Shown: positions 55,301-64,000 of the stretch, piece after piece | Layout: each line of letters starts with the position of its first letter | Position numbering within the stretch: position 1 is the first letter of the stretch | Origin: Silurus meridionalis | Taxonomy: Eukaryota; Chordata; Actinopteri; Siluriformes; Siluridae | DNA: 64,000 nucleotides | Assembly: GCF_014805685.1 (NCBI RefSeq) | Contig: NC_060906.1 | Coordinates: forward strand, 22,547,626-22,611,625 | Reading direction: 5' to 3' | Position numbers and translations under genes: made by a program | Notes under the pieces: generated by a model | The model's input: the letters and a program-made list of their open reading frames with translations, nothing else | What the model was told of the DNA's origin: nothing | The model's database searches: none

Positions 55301-58300
55301 GACCCTTTAATCAAAAGTCTAACGTCTTAACCTTCAGTTTTCCCCCTTTTAAGAGCTAGCATGAAGAACTAGCATGTAGAACTAGCATAGCCAAAGTTTA
55401 TAGAACTAGAAAAACAGAACTAGCACAAGCGACACGTCAAACTCATGACCCTCTAATCAAAAGTCCGTCTTAACCTTCAGTTTTCACCCTTTGAAGAGCT
55501 AGCATGAAGAACTAGCATGAAGAACTAGCATAACCGATGATTATAGAACTAGAAAAAGCAGAACTAGCACAACCGACACTTTTTGAGACAATTGTCCATC
55601 TATTTGAGAGTGTTTATTGACAAATTGGCTGCTGAAAATCTTGTATACTCAAAGGCAGGGGAAGAAACTACAATTGTCGCATGCTGAAGTAAACTGAACA
55701 TAAGGCTCAAGTTTGGAAAGAGCAAATGGCTGCTTTTAAAAGTTTTTTCGTCTTTACTCGTATGAAGCCTGTCCTGACATGGCCTTAACTCGCTTAGGAC
55801 TCATCTTCACGCATCCATGTGCATGTTTCTATGCAGAGATTAAGACTTATCAAGTCGTTCTTATACATAAATGCTGACTGCACATATGCAAGAACACCTA
55901 GTGGTAGAAGAACTAAATCATAAGGCAGCTGATTAGCAAAAGTGGACCAGTAACTGTAGTAGATGGTTCATTTAAATTGGTCTTCTTACACATATACAGA
56001 TGGAAACAAATGTGTTGGTACCCCCAGAAAAGAAATAAAATTCATTGGATTTTTGTGATTTCGATTTTTCAACCTATTTGCTTTCTTTCGTTTGCTAAAA
56101 TGCATAACAGCCACGACTTCAATTCAATTCAAGTGCATTTCTAAAGCGCTTTTCAAACTAAACATTGTCTCAAAGCTAAAGAATATAAGAATTATAGAAC
56201 AAAATTTAAGTGAATTATGTGTGTTCACCCCCAGTGATGAAGCCTGGGGTGACTGTGGCAAGGAAAAGCGTCCTTTAGATGGTATGAGAAAGAAAACTTG
56301 AGAGGACCCAGACTTAACCCATCCTCATCTGGATCAGACTAAGAGTGTGATTATAAAATCATAAAAACATTACACATGAACACCGGAGTGTGTGATGAGT
56401 GATGTCCTTTCTACAGTCTTCTACAGTCAGTTGGAGTTGTGAAACCAGGAGCTCCTGAGCAATAAATTTTGAGTTCATTTTAGATTCGACACAAACCTCA
56501 ATGCCAGATGTTCAATGATTGAGCAACAGCATATGTATAATGTTATATTTTAAATTTTGATTAAGAAGTTGTTTATCCTCAAAGTTCAATCTCTGAAATG
56601 GAATTCATCTGCGCTGGTAAATCTCGAGATGGTTTGGGTTCCTCATGGGATCGCCATCTTTTCTTTGAAGGTCTGTAATAATGTGCTTTGGATAAATGAG
56701 AGAAAACTGGTGCTTTTGGCAAGGCAAATCATCAGTGTTTTCACAGACTCCAAAATTAAGCAATTTTGGGACAGCTATTGCTGTTTCTGGCCCCAGGGGA
56801 CCTGAATCTGTACAAGAGAGAATAAAGATTTGGAGTGCCTAAGCTTCCCCTTAGTTGAAGTTCATGGGTTCTTCCACAAGTTAACGACCCAAAGCGTATT
56901 GTTAAACTATCAAACAATGGACTATTCTGAAATTCTATGAGACCTCTGGAGAGGGAACCCTTCAAAACCGTGAAATCTGGAGCATGAAAAGTGGACCAAC
57001 CTACATGTTGAAAGTCACAATTAGAGATTAAATCGTTTGTTTGCAGGTTTAAATGTTAAAGCAACAACATTTTGGGTTTCGGTCCCATCATGTGTGTTCA
57101 TGACCATTTATTATTAAAGATATTTTGTTAATTTGGAAAAAAGCCAATTTAGAGCAATTAAAATTGGACACCAGGTACCAGTTAATTCAGAGAAAATTAG
57201 GAGCACCAAGACATTTGCCCACTATCTAAAACTGTTAGTTTGGAGAGTGGTTGATCTTTCCAGCCTAGCTAGTGAGAGAGCTTTGCCATGAAAAGAAATT
57301 ACCTCCATGAAGTTTCGTTCGCAGAAAATCTCACGTGAAACCCATCGGTCATATTCGCACGTCTTTTCCACCTCAAGTACATCAGACATCTGGTTACCGT
57401 ACAGCTGCAGGCGCAGTCCGATATCAAACACAGCATCAGCCTGAGACCAGCATCAACCAGGAAGCATGAAGGAACAGGAAGGAAGAGTGAATTCATCAAC
57501 GCACTGGCAATGTCGTGTATAGTTTTTGGGGACTGCATATAAATATCAGTACATGATTATGAACAAAGCAGCTTAGCAGTGACATGTAGAGTCTCGAATT
57601 TCCCCAGGGATCGGACTCAATACTGTAGCCACACTGAATCGCCAGGGTCTCCGTTAACTTCACGGCCTGTGAACCATCTGAATATTTAAAAGAAAAAAAA
57701 CATTTCTTTAATCACAGTTTGATAAATAAACAAATGAAAATACTATGGCCAGAAGATTGTTATGCCCTTTTTAGAACATCCCATTCCACGTGTCCTTTTG
57801 CTCTTATAATAAGCTTCACTCTTCTGGGAAGATGCTCCACTAGATTTTAAAGTGTGCATAAAGTCAGGTTATGATAGTGAGGTGAGGATTAAGGTGCAAT
57901 CAGCGTTCACATTCATCTCAAAGGTGTTAGGGTTCAATAGCTCTATGGCAGAAGATCTTCCATACCAACCATGTACACCATACCCCCATGAAGCCGGCTT
58001 TGTGCACAGGGGCTTTGTCTGGAACAGGTTTGGGTCTCCTAGTTCAAGCGAAGAGAAAATTTCATGCTAAATATTTACTGTACAATTGAATGTCTGCAAA
58101 TTTGCTGGTCCCACCATCTCTCAAGGTAAAAGGTAGGTCTGAAGTGGTCTTCAAACAACAGGTGAAGTACCTGTGAACTATAATTAGTCTGAGTTTTAGT
58201 GTTGATTTCTTCATTAATAGAGACTCAAAGCACTTTTGTACATCGCTCTGGATGAGAGCATCTACTAAAATGCTGTAAAATGGTACCATTTTGGTGAAGA

Positions 58301-59056
58301 ACCACATAAATATATATATATATTTGCCCCAAAATTGGACATTTGAAGGCCATGGAGGAATTGGTGTTGAATCTAAAATGATCTCAGATGTTGAATTAAT
58401 TTATTGCTTAGGAGCTCCTGGTTCCACAACTCCAACTGACTGTAGAAAGGACATCACTCCAGTGCTCATGTTAGTTCTCACTCTCCGGCGTTTGTATTTA
58501 TTTATAATCACACTCTTGAAATCACCCAAATGTGGACAGGTTCCTCTCAAGGTTTCTTCCTCATACCATCTAAGAGAGTTTTTCCTTGCCAGATCATTGG
58601 GGATACATTCTGTGAAGCAGCTTTGAGACAATGTACATTGTGAAAAGCTCTTCAAAAAAACAAATTAAATCCCAATACATTTTGTCCATATATATATTGT
58701 GTATATAATGAAGTTTTGAGCTTAAGATTACTTACTGATGGCTTCCACTTCCAGTTGACGACCTAAAGACAGAGACCTATCCAAGGAAAGCTTCATAACA
58801 TTCCCGAGACACTCCAAAGTCAAGCCAGCTCCTGCAATTATCGTAGTCATCACAATGTGCTCGTAAGGGTTTAGGGGTAAAAAGAAGAAAAAAACCGTAT
58901 ATGACTTACTTTGACTGAAAGCTTTGCTTCCAAGAGCAATCCCCAGGAGCATTAAGGTACTTAAGGAAACAGGAAGATCACATCAGTTCCACTGATGTGT
59001 TACACTGATAATATCTAATTTCATAGAACTTACCATAATTCATAGAAAGGTGCCAT
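46370..59056 (-). CDS. ZP-domain egg envelope glycoprotein, ZPAX type (about 20 exons)
   Basis: Secreted structural protein of the fish egg coat. Minus-strand exons: 59056-59034, 58959-58910, 58831-58736, 57677-57553, 57440-57303, 54839-54747, 54464-54300, 54229-54133, 54062-53842, 53216-53060, 52976-52769, 52127-52010, 51388-51189, 51106-50998, 48728-48559, 47980-47877, 47768-47638, 47023-46837, 46755-46614, 46531-46370; about 898 aa. Exons 1-2 encode a signal peptide (MAPFYELCTLMLLGIALGS). A long N-terminal region of repeated beta-type modules follows (LECLGNVMKLSL, YSIESDPWGN, TLSNIWRMVFYTPKEKA, SIAVDYEYHITYSIEP, GICDDKNFYITIG). The C-terminal ZP module has ECLPNGSITALIV, VGVVCNYKLTKTL, DEDYPVMQYL, HLVLENCWASANHGG and RFRIDMFTFVKD. 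Phases agree except between 53216-53060 and 52976-52769, where the donor reads GACAgtaagt; one lost G would restore CAG|gtaagt and the frame. The stop (46370-46372) lies in a SINE. ZPAX is my best family call from overall architecture; another multi-module ZP protein is possible. Confidence 0.82.
47310..47610 (+). repeat. actatatgg-family repeat, partial
   Basis: cctcctcttttctggtaaga, aactgatgtaggtgag, gagctggctttgtgcacaaa. In a ZPAX intron. Confidence 0.6.
48045..48535 (+). mobile_element. Internally deleted mariner element
   Basis: Inverted ends AAAAAGTTTCGAGACT (48058-48073) and GAGTCTCGAAACTTT (48508-48522). Inside are frame-broken mariner transposase words: YPSYSPL-like, and FQKWQERWGRCIAVRGDYF near 48425-48480. 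It sits in a ZPAX intron. Confidence 0.8.
49590..49715 (-). mobile_element. tRNA-derived SINE, truncated
   Basis: acttgtcatatgtacattac, cttcacgtatcccagtga and agggcgttgctcaagagccc are the reverse of the SINE body and tail. The tRNA head is missing. Confidence 0.6.
50170..50505 (+). repeat. ATCC/ATAAATCC repeat in ZPAX intron
   Basis: Degenerate atccatcc and aaatcaatccatcc units. Confidence 0.9.
51415..51975 (+). repeat. ATCC/ATAAATCAATCC repeat in ZPAX intron
   Basis: Same type as 50170-50505, in a different ZPAX intron. Confidence 0.9.
52255..52465 (+). repeat. Purine-rich GAAA tract in ZPAX intron
   Basis: Almost pure A/G on the + strand (pyrimidine-rich on the coding strand), about 200 bp. 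Confidence 0.8.
55040..55200 (-). mobile_element. tRNA-derived SINE
   Basis: Reverse strand has ggtcatgcgttcaaatcctg (B-box) and a tail giving gtaagtcactctggtaaagg. Its head grades into the tandem repeat at 55200-55590. Confidence 0.65.
55200..55590 (+). repeat. Tandem repeat of about 130 bp in ZPAX intron
   Basis: Nearly three copies of a unit containing gaagagctagcatg, gaactagcataaccgatg, gcagaactagcacaac and cgtcaaactcatgaccctt. The atgacctt..atcaaaagtc part derives from the neighbouring SINE head. Confidence 0.85.
57765..58120 (+). repeat. actatatgg-family repeat
   Basis: cttcactcttctgggaagat, gaagatcttccataccaacc, tgtgcacaggggctttgtct, gtctcctagttcaagcgaag. In a ZPAX intron. Confidence 0.65.
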
Positions 59057-59524
59057 AGTATTGAATAGACCTGTGTGTTCTGTCAGTGCTTCACAAGTCT
59101 ACACCAATCCCACTGAATATCATCAATAATTCTGAGGTTATTTGTCTATACAGGGTGTATATGTTTTCTATGATGGTCAGGATTCATGAAAAAGCACCCG
59201 TAACAAGATGAACAGTTTGAATGTGGTGTTCAGATCTTCTCCAGCGAGGTAAAGGCACACCCAGGCACTCCCAGGTGATCTTAATGACACTGATGGACCT
59301 CAGGATGCAGGTAGGTATGTTGACCAGCAGAGGGCGTAAATCTGGTAATTTCATACCAAGATGCGACCAAGTAAAAGTACCAAATATTATTCTTTACATA
59401 TTTGTTGTAATTTAAATAGTTTTAGAAACAAAAATGGATTCAAATAATAGAACATTTATATTTTTTGACACATTATAAAAATATATGCAGTTTTCACACA
59501 TTTACACAATACACAGAAATCTTC

Positions 59525-59790
59525 TTCTTCTTTCGACTTCTCCCATTAGGGGGCGCCACAGCGGATCATCCGTCTCCATACCCCTCTGTCCTCTACATCT
59601 GCCTCTTTCAAACCAACTACCTGCATGTCTTCCCTCACCACATCCATAAACCTCCTCCTTGGTCTTCCTCTTTTCCTCCTTCCTGGTGGCTCCATCCTCA
59701 GCATTCTCCTACTGATATACCCCATGTCCCTCCTCTGCACATGTCCAAACCATCTCAATCTCACCTCCCTCACCTTGTCTCCAAAACTCC
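59525..59790 (-). mobile_element. Non-LTR retrotransposon (LINE) 3' fragment
   Basis: Minus-strand ORF with VRLRWFGHVQRRDMGYISRR, RRKRGRPRRRFMDVVREDMQ and WRRMIRCGAP. Same family as 8536-8850 and extends further to the 3' end (QVVGLKEADVEDR). The 5' part is missing. Confidence 0.85.
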
Positions 59791-59914
59791 TACATGCGTT
59801 GTCCCTCTATATATTCAGCTTTTTCCCAAACTGCCAACACAAAGCTGGAGACACACAATTGTATTGGACAGAGACGTCCAATCTTTTCCACAAAGGACCA
59901 GTGTGGGTGCAGGT

Positions 59915-60161
<247 letters not shown>

Positions 60162-60164
60162 GGG

Positions 60165-60375
60165 ATAAACCAGAACACTGACTGCACTCCGGCCTCTTCA
60201 CATGAACTACATCAGTTCCTGACTTTACTACGTCTGCATGAATCTCCACAAAATCTAGTGGAACATCTCCCCAGAAGAGTGGAGGTTCTTATAACAGTAA
60301 ATGGAGACTAACTTAAATGGTATGATAAAAAAAGCACATACTAATCTTAGGTCAGTTGTCCATATAGTATATAAG
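60165..60375 (-). repeat. actatatgg-family repeat, partial
   Basis: gactgcactccggcctcttc, ccccagaagagtggaggttc, end gttgtccatatagtatat. In the ZPAX-TTC32 spacer. Confidence 0.6.
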
Positions 60376-60509
60376 GTTATTTATTTTATTTTATTTTTTT
60401 CTAAATTTAGAACAATTCTAAAGTTGTTATTCTTCATGACTAAGATCTTTATTTTGGGCAGGATCACAGTACATCAGAATCTTATCTAATGAGTTTCATA
60501 GATAGACGT

Positions 60510-60670
60510 TGGACTTCTGATTAAAAGGTCATTAGTGTAAGCTGCCATTGTAGGGCCCCTGAGCAAGGCCCCTAACCCTCAACTCACAATGGTCTCAGTT
60601 ATATAAATAATAAATGATATAAATGAATGTAGTTTATTTTATAGAGGATCATCTGCCAAATGCTGTCAAT
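60510..60670 (+). mobile_element. tRNA-derived SINE, partial
   Basis: ggacttctgattaaaaggtc, gtagggcccctgagcaaggc, and tail gatcatctgccaaatgctgt. Confidence 0.65.
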
Positions 60671-60777
60671 GTTTTACCCCAGGAATGATGGATGTGCAGC
60701 AGAAAAGCACCCTGGATGTGATGGCAGTCCTTCACAGACCATCATGCACACATTCAAGATGAAGATAAAGTGAATCT

Positions 60778-61220
60778 GAAGTACACAAGGCATGTAGTTG
60801 AGTTAAAGTAGATCCACTCAGTAAAATGTGACTCCAGGAAAAAGAAAATGTTTCCCTTTAAACTTTCACTTGAGTAAAATTACAAATGTTTTTGCCTTCA
60901 AATGTACTTAAGTATCCAAAGTACTGATTTATTATAACTATAATGTTCCTGTTATCATCTTTATCACAAGACTCTAATTAATCACCTCAGTTTATGTGAA
61001 AAGACTCGAATGTGACTCTCAGCACACTGATCTATTAATAGAATGATTTAATGACTCAAACACTGATTTCTATTACAATGATCATGAACCTTCTTTTCAA
61101 CTACTTAAAAAAAACGTGTAAATGAGGTCACGTGTGTTGTGGCGAGTTCGAGTTTGGAGTTTCTTCATCATTTGTTCCTCTCTAAATGTTCTGCTTGTTG
61201 TTGAACTGATGCTGAACTGT
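60778..61220 (+). mobile_element. MITE with CAGTGGTGGA-type ends, partial
   Basis: Matches the left part of 3405-4117 (gaagtacacaaggcatgtag, gtacttaagtatccaaagta) and lacks the right terminus. In the ZPAX-TTC32 spacer. Confidence 0.7.
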
Positions 61221-61543
61221 ATGTTGTGAAGGAGCTTGAAATGAAGGAGAGTCTGAGATCTCACACCTTCTGGGACCACGCTTGGAAAGAATGAGTGAGC
61301 GTCTTCTTCACATGAAGGAAAGCAGATAGTAACCATGGAGTATCAAATGTAAATGAAACAGCACCTCATAGTGGGTGAAGATGATACACTCCAAAATTAA
61401 AAAATATATTTTATTTGAGCAAATTTAAAGCTGTTCCACAACTTCATCACGCTTTTATATGCATCTTTTAATAAATCATTTACAAATCTACATTGAGTTC
61501 GAGGAATTCCCTCAGCGGGAAACCTGGCAGTGAAAACGCAGCG

Positions 61544-63180
<1,637 letters not shown>

Positions 63181-63189
63181 TTAAGCAGG

Positions 63190-63590
63190 TATCTATAGAG
63201 CGCATTCGATGTGAAGACCGTTTCCGTCACTGAATTCAAAAGAATTCTGAGATTTAAATTCGCAATTGCGAGAAAAAATAAGTCAAAAATCCGACTTTAT
63301 AACTCACAATTCTGACTTTTTCTATACGTCACTGATATGAACTCGCAATTGTGAGTTATAAAGTCAGATTTCTTTCTTTTTTTTTTATTGCGAGTTTATA
63401 ACTCATTTGCGACACTTTCTGCCGAAGCACATAATAGGCTTCTATATCTATTATAACATACACAAATCATAAAGGATTTTCATGCCAAAGAGTTCATATA
63501 CCCGAATCCTGTCGTCCGGAAAATTCTGACTTTAGATCTCACAATTCTGAAAAACTGTGAGAAAAAAAAGGCAGAATTGTAATAACCTTG
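63190..63590. repeat. Degenerate repeat of AATTCTGACTTTATAACTC words
   Basis: cgcaattgcgag, ctttataactcacaattctg and attgtgagttataaagtc alternate in both orientations, making local hairpins. In the region upstream of the TTC32 exon. Confidence 0.7.
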
Positions 63591-63774
63591 TTTTTTTTCC
63601 CCTCAGTGGAGGAAACAGACTTCTATAGCATTCAGAAAGTATTCAAAGTCCTTCACTTTTTTCAGTGTTGTTATGTTGTGGCCTGGAAACAGAATTCAAG
63701 AAATGGCTGTAATTTTTTATTTAAAAACACAAAACAAGAAATATCACATGTACAGAAAAAAAGTGATCAAGGTA

Positions 63775-64000
<226 letters not shown>

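Overview
The window is vertebrate nuclear DNA, almost certainly from a ray-finned fish. Multi-exon genes have GT-AG introns, and the introns are full of tRNA-derived SINEs, Tc1/mariner and MITE-like DNA elements, a non-LTR retrotransposon tail and very long GATA/GACA/CTGT/ATCC microsatellites. An otophysan such as a catfish is my guess from the SINE style and from the ZPAX-type egg-envelope gene, but the species cannot be fixed from the sequence alone.

Layout, left to right. (1) 675-18791 (+): PARP1, 20 exons covering about the last 886 residues; the first exons lie upstream of the window. An intronless adenosine-receptor-like GPCR (1163-2368, -) is nested antisense in its first intron here. 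Another PARP1 intron holds a 1.8 kb G-rich minisatellite, another a 0.9 kb pyrimidine tract, and the last intron looks like a minor-spliceosome (U12-type) intron that splits the catalytic glutamate codon. (2) 19.3-21.1 kb: a degenerate tandem array in the PARP1-LIN9 spacer. (3) 21251-33415 (+): LIN9, complete at 15 exons and 543 aa, with a CDE/CHR-like element just upstream of its ATG. (4) 34313-36109 (-): MIXL1, three exons, tail-to-tail with LIN9, with two apparent one-base frameshifts. (5) 36.1-46.4 kb: no gene recognised; a 1.5 kb imperfect palindrome, a long-terminal-repeat-ended MITE, SINEs and microsatellites. (6) 46370-59056 (-): a ZP-domain egg-envelope protein of ZPAX type, about 20 exons and 898 aa. 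(7) 61544-63133 (-): the last two exons of TTC32, with one apparent frameshift, and a possible orphan terminal exon inside its intron.

PARP1, LIN9 and MIXL1 are also neighbours in human (1q42), so the left half is an ancient conserved block. The genes do not form a pathway: DNA-damage ADP-ribosylation, cell-cycle transcription (MuvB/DREAM), mesendoderm patterning, egg coat, and a small TPR protein. I see no bacterial-type or novel multi-gene system. The most interesting items are the U12 intron at the PARP1 catalytic Glu codon, the nested intronless adenosine receptor, the G4-prone minisatellite, the CDE/CHR-like LIN9 promoter, a ZPAX stop codon that lies in a SINE, and four independent one-base deletions that look like assembly errors.
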